NCBI RefSeq assembly: GCF_036884655.1
Contig: NC_088355.1
Coordinates: 21,206,001 to 21,270,000 of the forward strand
Length of the DNA: 64,000 bases
Direction: 5' to 3'
Source of the DNA: Musa acuminata AAA Group
Taxonomy: Eukaryota > Streptophyta > Magnoliopsida > Zingiberales > Musaceae
The notes beneath the pieces were generated by a model. The model searched no databases, was not told the origin of the DNA, and saw nothing but the letters and a program-made list of their open reading frames with translations. This document shows, piece by piece, positions 45,727-58,568 of the stretch (the first letter of the stretch is position 1; the number at the start of each line of letters is the position of its first letter). A program made the position numbers and the translations under genes.

Positions 45727-48545
45727 TCATATAAGAAAAAAATAGCACAAAATAACCTGTTGCTCTGATACCACTTGTTGGGAAAAACCTGTTAAAGCAG
45801 AATAATTCTTTTCCCTCTTTGTGTATCAAAATTGATTCCTCATCAAAATACCAACTTGATATCAAAAGCACATATAAACTAGAACAACATAAACAATAGA
45901 ACAATGAATCAATTACAAAGTGAGACCAAATTCTTAATATGAAAAACCCAATGTGAGAAAAACTACGAAACCATAGTCCACCTCAAACTTCCACTATCAC
46001 CAATAATGATAATATGTTTATAATAAGTTTCTCTAAAATAACAAGAAGATCATCATAACATCAATATCACATATCTTGGCTCAAGAATAGCATATCATCA
46101 TCGCATAAATAGATCTCATCAAAAGGAAAATTCTAGGTCTCACAAAATGGGTATAGTAGAAAAGTACCTCAAAGAGAGTAAACTACATATTAGTAATATT
46201 AAGATTATAGAGCTTGCTGCAAGGATTTTTTATGTTCTTTTTTTTTCTCTCTCCTCTTTCTCTCTGTTCTTTTTGAACTCAAAATCTTATTTTTTTCCGC
46301 GTCAGAACTCAAAAGCTATCTGTTCATTTCCACATCAGAACTCAAAATCTTTTTTTTTTCTCTCTCCTCTTTGTTCTTTTCTCTCCCTGTGTACTGCCAC
46401 CACTTCTGCACGCTCTCTCGTTCGCTGCCCTCTGTCTCCTCCTATTCCTTTTTTATTTTTTTAGTTATTGATAAATCAGATTATGGGCTGGAGCCAACAA
46501 TATTTATGTTTCTTAGTTAGCACGTATATAATATATTGCCTTGACATAAATGTGGTATGACATTATAAAAGGATTGTTTTTAAATCTTAAAACAGAACAT
46601 ATTTCGTATATTGGTCTAATTAGTATTTAATTTTATGTGAAATGACATTAGTGATTGAGTATATGATTGTGAACTACATGACTAAAATTTAAATCATGAA
46701 AATAACTTCTCTATTTATGGGGGTACCGTATATCAATTTAATAACATATTACTTTTTAATTTTTGTTCTTATTTTATTTTTCTTATTGCCATGGTATTGT
46801 TGATCGAAGAGTTAACATGGCCTGGTTCAATATTGAAGACACAGATCTGTCCTGGGGTCCCTGCCAGGGCGGATGGGATAGCTCGAGTGAGTAGTTAAGG
46901 CGACAAATGGATTCTTGAGGTGTTGTTGGCTTAAGGTGACTGACTCGTGGTCATCTCAAGGTGTGATTTGTCTCTTGAGGGAAGTTCGGGATCATCTCGA
47001 GAGGCATCTTGGCCTTGTCCGAAAGTTCTCAGCATCGCTTCAAGGTGCTCCTTTGATGTGCTTATGCCCTGCACAAGCAGTTGGTGTCGGGGGATGTCTC
47101 GATTCAACTCATTCGACGCTCAAGTCAGTAGAGTAGATGGAGGGGATTTAGTAGAGTTGAGATTGCCTACCCCCATTTGATCTAGAGGCTTGGGTCTTAT
47201 ACCTGAGCAGTCGGTGGCATGAAGCTAGCGATGGAGCAGTCGGTGGCATGAAGCTAGCGATGGGTTAGGGCACATCTTACCCTGCAAGGGGATCATCGAT
47301 GGTGGTAACTGATGAGCGTGTCCTCTGAAGGATGACATCAAGGTAGGGTGCTTGTGATGATATGCTTTGTCATGGCTTTTGGCCGGTTCGAGATAGGTAG
47401 GATATGGCCCCTTGCATTGTTCATCTGGAAGGTAGGGTTGGGGAAATTGCGTCATGTCATCTAGCTTCAATGCGTGCATACAGGCCTTCCCTTAGCTGTG
47501 GTTGAGGTGGCTTATGTAGTTCAGGTGATGGGGTGAGTTGGCAACACTGTTATTTTCCTTATCATTCGTCCCCTCTAGAAGACGTGCTTTGAGGCCTGAG
47601 TAATGGTTTAAAGGCACATCGTTTGGATTCATGGCTTTGCTTCGTTTGGGTGTACCGAGTTATGGGTGCTGCTATGTAGCAGCTTCACGCTTCTCGTGAT
47701 GGTTTTTCATGGGCGTTGGTATCGAGTTTATCCGTCGTAGCAGGTTTTTACCGTAATGAGTATAAAGCTCATCTTGGTGGATCTTGCCTCGACTACCACA
47801 GGGGTCCGTCGTGGTAGATTTGCTTTGATCGTCGTAGTGAGAGTAGGGGTCCATCGTGGTGAATCTTGCCTTGACCACCATAATGGGAGTAGGGGTCCAT
47901 TGTCATGGATCTTGCCTTGACCTTTGTAGCGGGAGTAGGAGTCCATCATGATGGATTTTGCCTCGACCGTCGTAGTTGGAGTAGGGGCCTGCCATGGCGG
48001 ATTTTGTGTTGACCATCATAGTGATAGTAGGGGTCTGCCATAGCAGGAGTAGGGGTCTACCATTGGGGATTTGATTTAGTAGGTCCATTCTTTTTCCTTT
48101 GTTTTTTATTCGGTCTCTCCCTTCTACGCTTCGGGAGTTCATTTCGTCTCTAATTTTTTACCTCCCATTTTCACTTCGGGGGGTCTTCTTCTCTGTTTCT
48201 TTTTACCTTACCCTTCCACTCCAGGAGGTTGCTTTTATCACTGCCTCCCCATCTACTTCAGGAGGCAGGGGCAGGGTCTCCTTCTGCTACTCCTAAGAGA
48301 GGACGCTAGTTTAGGGCTCCACTAATGCTTATTGTATATATTGTGATATCCGTGGATCTGTGAAATGAGAATCAGATCATAATGAGATCACGATAACGAG
48401 ATCGATTCATCTTTAAACATAAACCATAAATAATCCTGGTCGTAGGTTACTCAAGAGGGATATCGAGATAACCGGACAAACTAGTGTGTTGAATACCCGT
48501 CCATATGACGAAGGCGATTGGTATTATAGCTACTCGTGTAGAGAT

Positions 48546-50253
48546 TGTTGAATCTCGGATTTTGACGATGAAGTCAATTGTCATTTGTTGTCTAACCTAT
48601 ATGTTGAGATAAGTGTGCAGGATTAACTACGATAAAAGTAAGACATGCAGCAGGAGTTGCGCCGGAGTCATGACAATGATCACGTTGGAAGTTCGGACAG
48701 TCGTTGGAGGTTCTGCGGGAACAAATCCGAGAAGTCCATAAGCTTGCCAAAGAAGCTCGTCGGAACTCGCCAAGTGTATCGTCGCAAGTCCAGGAGTTTG
48801 CTGGAAGTCCGCAGGAGCATCACTGAGGGTTCATCGGATGATCGACGGAAGTTCGCCGGAAGCTCGCCGGAAGAAGCGATTGACGCACCGGAGCAAGCTG
48901 CAATAAATGTCTAAGGAATAATCATAGTTAGCACATTGATTAAGTTGGAAATGGGAGGTGATCCCATTAACTTAATCTTGGGGCAATTGGGCCACTAAAA
49001 AACCCAAATCTGGCCGAATGGATCAACCCATTCGGACCCTGATTTCTGCCAGGCGATTGAACTGCCCAAGGCAGGAGGTTGCACCGCCTGGGCTCAATCT
49101 CCGAGCGAGACTAGGAGGTGCAACCGCCCCAGCTAGGCGGTGGCACCGCTTGGGGCTCAGTCTCCGAGCGAGACTGGGCGGTGCAACCTCCCCTGACAGG
49201 AGGTGGCACCGCTTGAGCTCAGTCTTCGAGCTCTGCCAGGCGATGCAATCGCCTCAGTCAGGAGGTGCAACCGCCTGAGCTCAGTCTTCGAGCTCTGGCA
49301 GGAGGTGCAACCGCCCCTGACAGGAGGTGGCATCGCCCAAAGGCTCAGTCTTCGAGCTCTGCCAGGCGGTGCAACCGCTCCAATCAGGAGGTGCAACCGC
49401 CTGATCCCGGAATTCCAGGAATTGACAGTTTTGAGCTCCAAATTTGAACTGGGTTGGGGCTTATAAATACCCCACCCATTCAGGACTGAAAGGTAGCAAT
49501 TCAATATCGAAATCTTGATCCTTTTCTGTGATTCTTAGAGCTCAAAATTGTTGTAAAGCCCAAAGTTCTTCTCCCTCTGTTCTTCCAAGTTCAAATTTGT
49601 AAAGAGAGGAGAGAAAATTTATGTAAGGGTTGTCTCCTAAGCCCATCAAAAGGAGTGAAACTATAAAAGGGTGGTTGGCCTTCGCCTATTGAAGGAAGGC
49701 CTCTAGTTGACGTCGGTGACCTCGTCGGTGGAGGAAGCCAAAAGTGGAGTAGGTCAAGATTGACCGAACCACTCTAAATCTCGGTTTGCATTTACTTTGA
49801 GCATATTATCTTTACTGCAAACCTCCTCTGAAGCTTACTGCCTTCTGCGCTTTTACGATCGGGTTTCAATCCTTTTACTTTCTGAATCAGCGTTTAGACG
49901 TAAATCTGCTTTTTCGTACGATCATCATATTTCAGATTGCATTTTCTTTGAGCTTTACCATAACTGCAAACTGCCTTCATACTCTTGCTTAAACTACATC
50001 TTGCCTAATCAAGTGATTTAGGAATCAGCATTTAAACGTAAATCAGCATCTTCATACGAATGTCGGATTTCAATTTGCGCCTATATTCTGGTTTTCATCA
50101 TAGCTGCAACCTGCCTGCATAGATTAACTTTAATATCATCTTGCTTAGAATCGGATTTTATACAGAAATTGTTCGAACGCAGTTTCGTTTTAATCGCAGA
50201 AAGTTTTCTGCTGCACTAATTCACCCCCCCTCTTAGTGCTCTCGATCCTAACA
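48546..50253 (+). mobile_element. Solo LTR of the element A family in copy 2
   Basis: Starts TGTTGAATC and ends TCCTAACA, 1,708 bp. Its first 80 bases differ from the A LTR and lack the early segment. The flanks GAGAT and AGGAT look like a decayed 5-bp duplication; the paralogous site near 39838 is uninterrupted. It has the GGTGCAACCGCC array (about 49045-49405) and a TATAAATA box near 49464. Confidence 0.85.
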
Positions 50254-50590
50254 AGGATACTAAGAATATAGTGTAGGTGCTCATTGGAGAATAGGTTCAC
50301 CGATTGATCCACTCACGGAATACTGGATGGTTGATAATACCTCATTATTAGATAATGATTCAGTCATCCCAATTGTGTATCTGGTTCTTAGACTTGAGAC
50401 ACCAAAGATGTCCTATATGAGTACTCCACTCTTTGATAGTAGACTTATAAGTCAGAGAGTTTCAAATCTAGCATAATTGATCATCGAGAATGACAACCAA
50501 TCTTACGAGGACAATTGAGTGTTGATAGAGGATCATCCACTCTCGGTGTCATGAGAGGAATATCGTTTATGTTCTTGCTCAAATAAATCT

Positions 50591-51650
50591 CCAACCAGAA
50601 TCATTTGGATTGAGATAGTAGAGGAGGAAATGAACTTCGCTACACACATAAGCTAAAAACAATAGAAAGAGAAAAAAAAAAGAAAGATAAATTTATGGTG
50701 GATCCAATTTGATATTAATTCTATTGAGATGAATTTCATGAAAATTATATTAGGCATGATTTAATTTATCTTTTGTTTCTATTGATTTAATTAATGTATA
50801 CAATGATAGATATTGATTTTGATATTCTTAACTAATTTGATATTATGTTAGTGAAAGAAATAAATGAAGAAAAAATGGTGATGTTGGAAAAATAAAAAAA
50901 ATAAAAGGAAGAATAAGAATTGTATGCTTATATTGAGGATATAATATAAGTATCTAATGACTAAGTCTAATTTGTTTATAAAAGAACTAAAGCATTAGTT
51001 TAAAATTTATAAATACATATAATTTATATGATTTAAAAGTCATTTTATTATCCAAAAATTATAAAAAATATGTTATTAATTTGAAACATATGATTTAAAT
51101 AATTATTTATTATATTATAGAGATTTATTAATTTATATTATCTGAATTTATATGAAAATATCTATTCAATATTATTTTTGAAAAGCATTAAAAATGCATG
51201 ATATACCATCATATTTAAAATGACATGCAAAAAGATTTACTTAAACTCTTAATTTGGAAAAGTTGTGTTACTTTGGATGACACTATTGTTGTTCAGTGAG
51301 TATGAGTATTATATATTAAAATATATTTTAAAAAGACTAATTTCTTTTGGGTCCTGACACCTATATAATGACAGTTAAAATGGTTTTTAGCTTATCATTG
51401 GGATATAATATTATTCGTAGTGCTACTATAACTTCTATTGTAATGTCTATATCTTAGTTGCACTTGTACTTGTGAGCTCTTAACTATATTTATGTTTATT
51501 TATAAATAATTTTACTGAGTCATGATTTGAAATGCATATGAATTTTAAGCATTGTAAATTGTATAAATATGAAGAAAATATTTGATATGCATGCATATTT
51601 GAAAAACATATATTTAATCAAATCTCGGGACAAATAATATTTATACAATG
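50591..51650. other. AT-rich non-coding region, copy 2
   Basis: Paralog of 40201-41232 with small indels. No gene seen. Confidence 0.6.
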
Positions 51651-51785
51651 AGTACTGTTAGGATCGAGAGCACTAAGAGGGGGGGGGGTGAATTAGTGCA
51701 GCGGAAATCTTACAGCGATTAAAAACCAAAAGCTGCGTTCGTTCAAAAACTATTATGATGCAAAAGCAAATTCTCAGTTTGTATC

Positions 51786-52078
51786 TAAGTGCAGATTGCG
51801 TCTAAGCGCAGTTTTGCGTCTAAGCACAGTTTACGTCTAAACTCAGATTTACGTCTAAACGCAGTTTTACGTCTAAATGCAGATTTACGTCTAAACGCAG
51901 ATTTACGTCTAAACGCAGATTTACGTCTAAACGCAGATTTACGTCTAAACGCAGTTTTACGTCTAAACGCAGATTTACGTCTAAACTCAGATTTACGTCT
52001 TAAACTCAGATTTACGTCTAAACGCAGATTTACGTCTAAACGCAGTTTTACGTCTAGACGCAGATTTACGTCTAAACT
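51786..52078 (-). repeat. 18-bp tandem array in element B 3' LTR
   Basis: Plus-strand unit ACGTCTAAACGCAGATTT (or GTTTT), about 16 copies. It lies between TATA box and the inner LTR end, so it would be in the transcribed leader. Confidence 0.92.
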
Positions 52079-52864
52079 TTGAAACTTGTTTGTATACTCG
52101 CAGAAGGCAGTATGCAGTTGAAATCAAGACGTAAACGTGAACTGAGATCTGATGATTGAGCGAGGAAAGCCGATTTACGTCTGAATGCAGTTTTACGTCT
52201 AAATGCTGAAACTCGTTCGTAAAATCGTAGAGGAACGTTTGCAGTTATCAATAGGATCAAAATGTAAGTGTAAACTGCAAAGAAGCTCGTTCGTAAAAGC
52301 ACGGAAGACAGTTCTGCAGAATCAAACGTAAACGTAAATAGTAATGTATGAAAATACGAATTTATGTCTGAATGCAGATTCGGAAGAACAGCACTTAGAA
52401 CTTGTTCGTGAAAGCGCAGAGAGCAGTAGTAATGAAGGGGGTTTGCAGTAATGATAAAGTGCTCGAAAATAAACGCAAACCAGAGATTTAGAGTAGTTCG
52501 GTCAGCCTTGACCTACTCCACTTTTGGCTTCCTCCACCAACGAGGTTGCCGACGTCAACTAGGGGCCTTCCTTCAATAGGCGAAGGCCAAACTGCCCTTT
52601 TACAATTTCTCTCCTTTTGACAGGCTCAGGAGACAACCTTTACAGATCCTTTCTCTCCTCTCTTTACAACTAAAAACTTGAAGAACAGAAGGAGAAGAAC
52701 TTTAGGACTTTACACAAATTTGAGCTCTTAGAATCACTAAAAAGATCAAGAATTCGGTGTGGATCTATATCTTTTCAGTGCTGAATGGGTGGGGTATTTA
52801 TAGGCCCCAACCCAATTCAAAATTCGAGCTCAAAACGATCAAATCGATCAAATCCCAGAATTCT

Positions 52865-53460
52865 GGGATCAGGCGGTTGCACCTCCTGACTGGAGAGGTG
52901 GCACCGCCTGGCAGAGCTCGAAGACTGAGCTCAGGCGATTGCTTCTCTCTGCCAGAGCTCGAAGACTGAGCTCGATGGTTGCATCACCTGGCAGAGCTCG
53001 AAGACTGAGCTTGGTGGTTGCATCACCTGGCAGAGCTCGAAACTGAGCTCGGTGGTTGCATCACCTGGCAGAGCTCGAAACTGAGCTCAGGCTGATGCAC
53101 CTCTCTGCCAGAGCTCGAAGACTGAGCTCGGTGATTGCATCACCTGGCAGAGCTCGAGACTGAGCTCAGGCTGATTCACCTCTCTGCCAGAGCTCGAAGA
53201 CTGAGCTCGGTGGTTGCATCGCCTGGCAGAGCTCGAAACTTGAGCTCTGGCGGTGCTACCTCTCGGCAGAGGAGGTTGCACCGCCCAGTCTAGCTCGAAG
53301 ACTGAGCTCTGGGCGGTTGCACCTCTCGGCTGGGGCGGTTGCACCTCCTAACCCCACAGCCCTGGCGGTTGCACCTCCTGGCTGGGGCGGTTGCACCTCC
53401 CAACCTCGCAGGAAGACATAGCCTAGGCGGTGCTACCTCCAACCCTGGCGGTGGCACCTC
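52865..53460 (-). repeat. GGCGGT/ACCGCC and GAGCTCGAAGACTGAGCTC array, 3' LTR
   Basis: About a dozen units of 40-50 bp upstream of the TATA box on the minus strand. Each pairs a GGTTGCACC/GGTGGCACC element with a CAGAGCTCGAAGACTGAGCT segment. Confidence 0.85.
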
Positions 53461-54317
53461 TTCACTATTCCAGCTCACTTGGTTTGGCTCCAAACTTGGT
53501 CCAAACCAGTCCGAACTTGGGCCTAATTGGCCCCTACTTGGGTTATAGGATTAACACCTAATCCTAACCCTAATTAACGTGCTAACTATGAATTTAAAGA
53601 CATTTTCTAAGCTATTACAAAGTCCGCAAGTCAAGACTTCTTCTAGCGAGCTTCCGGCAAACTTCCGGTGGTCTTCCGATGAACTCTCGGAAACCATTCT
53701 GCGGACTCCCAGCAAGCTCCTAGACTTCACGATTTGTTCTTAGCGAGTTCCAACGAGCTTCTTCGGCAAGCTCCGATCTTTCTCGGCGAGCTCCGCGAAC
53801 TCCCAACGAATCTTCGGACTTCCGTCGAACTCTCGAACTCGCAACAAATCCTTCGCGCTTGACTCCGACACTTTGTTTCGCTTTATGTCTTCATCGTTAT
53901 CATAGTTAATCCTGCACAATTAAAACAAAACTTCAATCGAGACAATTAATCCTAAGCAATTAACCAAGTTGTCCGACATGTCATTGGTCCCTCGACGCTT
54001 CGTCCGATTCTTCGGCGCATCGTCCTCTCGTGCAGCCTATTGCCCAATCGGCCAGTTGACTCCGCAACTCCGATATCCTTGGACAATACCCGCTCTTCTT
54101 GGCCCGATGCCCGAGTCCACGGCCCGAAGCCTTCTGTCGATACGCCGACCGATCCACCGGCCCGACGTCCAATCTTCTGACATGTTCCTTCGGCACAAAC
54201 ATGATTTTCCTGCTTTAATTGTCTCATCCTGATCGAAGCATCCTGCGTCACTCAAAACGCAGATTAAATCATAAACATATATCAAGTAGTTTCATCACCA
54301 AAATACGAGATTCAACA

Positions 54318-57042
54318 ATCTCCCCCTTTTTGATGATGACAACCACTTGATGACGGAGTTAAACTTAACTCCCGGAGTTTAAACAAACTCCCCCTATCAA
54401 TATGCCATATTGATAGAACCTTGAATTCAAACTGAATTCAAGTCATTGCAATATTCATCATGAATACTTGCAACACGTCAACATGAACATATGCATAAAC
54501 TTTATGCATCACATGTCATGTCATCAACATACTTTCATCAACATACTTCTCCCCCTTTGTCATCAACAAAAAGGAGAAGTACTACAATCAAGTGTGTGTG
54601 ATATTGGTTCAACTCATTGCATGAAGAACATAGTATCAAGTTTTATCATCATGCAATCTTGGAGCTAGAAGATTTAGCAAGTGTTACATCATGCTTAGAA
54701 CATTCATGCTATCAAGTTTTAGATATGCAAGTTTTATAGCATATAAGATAGCACTTTTGGTAATGTTCAAGATAGCAAGTTCTACATCATGCAAGCTAGC
54801 AAATTAGAGATGTTCAAGAAGGCAACTCTTGCTTCTTGAAAATTTTGCTCAGTTTGCTAGATGCGCAAGTTAGCATTTTTGCCTCTTGAGATAGGCAAGA
54901 TAGCACATTTGCTTCTTTTGAGATAGCAACTTTTTGCTTCTCTTTAGACCAACAAGCTAGCAATTTTTACGATATACAAGTTTCACAATATATAAGCTAG
55001 CAAAAATTTCGAAAGCAAATGCAAGATAAATTTCTTGTGTAAGCTCATGATTCTTGCTTCCTATTGCAATGTGCAAATTGCAAGTTTTGCTTCTTGAGAT
55101 ATTCAAGATAGTGATGTTCAAGAAGACAATTTTTCTTCTTGAAATAAGCAAGTTAGCAATCTTTGCTTCTTAAAATAGGTAAGCTAGCAAATCAAGTTTT
55201 TGCATCTTCTTGACTTGTACAAGCTAGCTATCTCTCCCTTTGTCATTGTAAAAAAGAAAGAGAGAATACAGTTTTGTAGTTCTCTTTTCCTTTTACAACG
55301 ATTTCAAAATCATGACAAATGATGAATAATCAAGTTATGAATGTCAAGATAATTTTTCATCATGAATATTTTATCATAGCATGCATCATTATCATAAATT
55401 GAAGTATTACATGCATGATATCATATCACCATTCATAATTACATTAATATTTCAATATAACAATTTCTTCTCAAAATGTGTAACTTGGCACTCATAGCAT
55501 TTTAAATCATGATTTACATCATATGCAATACATCTCATCATAATTAGAAAGCACAAGTATTGCATGCATAATTGTACATTATAAATGTTTCATATCATGA
55601 TGGTATCAATTTTGTCAAATTATATCCTACCATGCATGATCAAAATTTCTCCCCATTTTATCATTGAAAACAAGAAGAAAATAGGGGGTAGAGCATAAAA
55701 GTGTTAAATATTTCAATCATTTCAAGGCATTTATATCATAGATCAAGTCATGATTCGTAATTCATCATAAAGCAGATTAGTTTTCAATCATCACATAAGG
55801 CATTTAAGGAATCTTTGAAACATAGGAGAATGATTAAATTAAGCATACAATGTTTCAATCCAATTCAAGTCATGAATATCAATGCTTTCATATTGTGAGT
55901 ATCAATTCATGAATACCATGAGATATTATTTGTGACTTCAATTTTGCAAGATCAAGATTATGATTTAGATAAAACTTATTCAAATTAAATCATTAACTTG
56001 AAGTTCATAATCAAGTCATTAAAATTAATTTCGAGATTCATAAAATATCATGAAATCATTAATCTCGATCAAATGGGAAAAGCATTTTTTAAGAGATTCT
56101 TTTTCATCTAAGCATGCCTTAGTCTTTATATGCCAAATTAAGATAAGCATAAGGCAAAGAAATCTTGTATTATAAGATATATGATATCAAGGCTTATGAT
56201 TCATTTGAAAAGATATAGTAAAAGGAGCAACTTGAAACATTTTTATCAAAGATCACATTTTAAAATATTCCAAGTTTCAAGATATCAAAATGACACTTCA
56301 TTGAATTGCATTTCATTTGAAAAACTCCTTTTTGATAAATGTAGGGAGCATAATGAACGATCTTGATTTATAAAGAGCTTCATGTTATCAAGATCATGAT
56401 TTTAATAATTATTCTCTTTAGCAAAGAATCACAAAAGCACTTTATTTTTGCATAAGAAATCACATTGTGTTATGATTTATAAATTCTTTTTCTGTACACG
56501 AATCATAGGAGATATGAATGTGAAACAAATCTTTGAACGCAAAAACACTATCATTCATATTTCAAGATGGAGTTTATAAGCATGAATCATTTTATCAAAT
56601 CCATTTTAGAAAAATATTTTTCATAAGTGTATGAGAAAATCCGATTGTTAGGATACCAATTGTTAACTGAATCCGAAAATGAAATTAACACTTTCATATA
56701 TTCAAACATGATTTTTGCTATAGATCTTGAAATTAAGTCAAGAAGATCAAACAAGCTCATGATCATGGATAACTTAAAATCACATGCATAAAATTGTTAA
56801 TAACCATTTCATATTACATCTTTATGCATTACTTTAAGTCAAACGTGATTTCATTCAACAATGTTAATCAAACATGATACACATTATTACTTCTTAACCA
56901 TGATCAAAATCATTTTGTTTGTTTATCATAATATTATTTTCGAAATTATCAGCATGATCATAATTTCTGTATTTTTATTTTTAAACATGTAATTTTCAAG
57001 AAAATTAATTCTAAACTAAAAAGAAAATATATCATGAAAGCA
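54318..57042 (-). other. Non-coding internal region of element B
   Basis: Homologous to 24091-26851 of element A. Repeated CTCCCCC tracts (54319, 54389, 54550), most with a TTTGTCATCAACAA neighbour, are polypurine tracts on the minus strand. 54650-55260 carries loose repeats around AAGCTAGCAA and TTGCTTCTTGA. No ORF of note. Confidence 0.75.
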
Positions 57043-58041
57043 TCAAGTAATTTCAAAATAAACCAAAGGCATTTTAATTACCTCAACATCGTAGGCTGGT
57101 AAGGCGTATTTTGTCGCCTCGCTTTTGTTGACTTTCTCGTCTTCAGATGAGCTCGATTCATCCCAATTTTTGTTCTTCTTCTTGCGTTTAAAGCAAGTAG
57201 TTCCATTCTTTTTGCTTTTTAATTTTCGTTTCATTTTAAGTTCACCATCACTTGAGCTTATGCTCGAGTGGTCTTCAAATGTTCTATGTCCCAAATCCTT
57301 CCTGTTCTTTGGAAGGTTGGTTTGTTCATCATTGTCCTCATCACTTGAGTCATCGCTCAAGTGGCATTCATTTGTCCAGAGTTCCAAATCCTTCCTGTTC
57401 TTTGGAAGGTGGTTCTCAAGTTCTTCACGTGCATTGCACGTCATTTCATATGTGATCAATGAACCAATTAGTTCTTCAAGTGGAAAATGGTTCAAGTTTT
57501 TTGATTCTTGAATAGCAGTTACTTTTGAATCCCAAGTTTTAGAAAGTGAGCGCAAAACTTTGTTAACGAGTTCAAAATCCGAAAAGCTTTTACCAAGTGA
57601 TTTTAAACCATTGACGACATCCGTAAAACGGGTGTACATGTCAACAACGGTTTCGCTTGGTTTCATATGAAAAAGCTCGAAATCAAGCAGTAGAATATTA
57701 ACTTTCGAGTCTTTGACTCTACTAGTTCCCTCGTGCGTGATTTCAAGAGTGCGCCAAATATCGAAAGCCGTTTCACACGTAGAAATCCGATTGAACTCAT
57801 TTTTGTCCAATGCGCAAAATAAGGCATTCATAGCCTTTGCGTTTAAAGAAAAATTCTTCTTCTCCAAAACCGACCATTCGTTCATCGGTTTGGAGGGAAG
57901 TTGAAAACCGTTTTCAATGATATTCCATAAATCCAGATTTAGAGAAATTAAGAAAACTCTCATTCGAGTTTTCCAATAAGTGTAGTCCAATCCGTTAAAG
58001 AACTGTGGACGAAAGATCGAACAGCCCTCTTGAAGAGTCAT
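57043..58041 (-). CDS. Gag-like protein of element B (intact, 332 aa)
   Basis: Opens MTLQEGCSIFRPQFFNG and carries the Sirevirus-type gag core at residues 18-210: YTYWKTRMRVFLISLNLDLW, SLNAKAMNALFCALDKNEFN, STCETAFDIWRTLEITHEG, FELVNKVLRSLSKTWDSKV, LEELIGSLITYEMTC. The rest is acidic and lysine-rich with two LPKNRKDL repeats and serine/aspartate tracts. It ends PLVYFEIT-stop, as in element A. No CCHC zinc knuckle: only a residual TTCFKRKKK remains where one is expected. It could form or enter particles made by a full Sirevirus, but RNA-binding through the knuckle would be missing. ATG 58041 lies 36 bases from the primer-binding site. Confidence 0.85.
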   Translation of the reverse strand: MTLQEGCSIFRPQFFNGLDYTYWKTRMRVFLISLNLDLWNIIENGFQLPSKPMNEWSVLEKKNFSLNAKAMNALFCALDKNEFNRISTCETAFDIWRTLEITHEGTSRVKDSKVNILLLDFELFHMKPSETVVDMYTRFTDVVNGLKSLGKSFSDFELVNKVLRSLSKTWDSKVTAIQESKNLNHFPLEELIGSLITYEMTCNAREELENHLPKNRKDLELWTNECHLSDDSSDEDNDEQTNLPKNRKDLGHRTFEDHSSISSSDGELKMKRKLKSKKNGTTCFKRKKKNKNWDESSSSEDEKVNKSEATKYALPAYDVEVIKMPLVYFEIT

Positions 58042-58077
58042 TTCTCTCGGGTGTAAATCCGAAATGAGAAATACCCC

Positions 58078-58089
58078 GCTCTGATACCA
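58078..58089 (-). other. Primer-binding site of element B
   Basis: Minus strand TGGTATCAGAGC, two bases inside the 5' LTR. Same position as in element A. Confidence 0.92.
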
Positions 58090-58215
58090 ATTGTTAGGAT
58101 CGAGAGCACTAAGAGGGGGGGGGGGTGAATTAGTGCAGCGGAAATCTTACAGCGATTAAAAACCAAAAGCTGCGTTCGTTCAAAAACTATTATGATGCAA
58201 AAGCAAATTCTCAGT

Positions 58216-58568
58216 TTGTATCTAAGTGCAGTTTGCATCTAAGCGCAGATTGTGTCTAAGCGCAGTTTTGCGTCTAAGCGCAGTTTACGTCTAAACTCAG
58301 ATTTACGTCTAAACGCAGTTTTACGTCTAAACGCAGATTTACGTCTAAACGCAGATTTACGTCTAAACGCAGTTTTACGTCTAAACGCAGATTTACGTCT
58401 AAACGCAGATTTACGTCTAAACGCAGATTTACGTCTAAACGCAGTTTTACGTCTAAACGCAGATTTACGTCTAAACTCAGATTTACGTCTTAAACTCAGA
58501 TTTACGTCTAAACGCAGATTTACGTCTAAACGCAGTTTTACGTCTAGACGCAGATTTACGTCTAAACT
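58216..58568 (-). repeat. 18-bp tandem array in element B 5' LTR
   Basis: Same unit as 51786-52078, about 19 copies, three more than in the 3' LTR. Confidence 0.92.

Larger units (their letters stand above)
44022..46499 (-). mobile_element. Element D: deleted Tnt1-like Copia element
   Basis: Minus-strand element with LTRs 44022-44568 and 45776-46499 (plus-orientation ends TGTTGGGAAAAA and CCAACA), matching ATATT at 44017-44021 and 46500-46504, and a primer-binding site (minus TGGTATCAGAGC, 45762-45773). The interior is only about 1.2 kb: a gag piece and an RNase H piece joined by about 110 bp of filler (45180-45290). The LTRs differ by about 75 bp and other gaps, so the element is old. Confidence 0.85.
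51656..54317 (-). repeat. 3' LTR of element B
   Basis: Plus-orientation ends TGTTAGGATC and GATTCAACA. Minus-strand TATA (TATAAATA) at 52795-52802. Confidence 0.95.

Noticed and set aside
51786..52078. CRISPR-like array
   Set aside because: The 18-bp units are contiguous without unique spacers and the context is an LTR retrotransposon in a plant genome.
51789..52082. Repeat protein of RLNADL units (also at 58252-58572)
   Set aside because: It is a translation of the 18-bp LTR array on the strand opposite to the element; the periodic peptide follows from an 18-bp period divisible by three.
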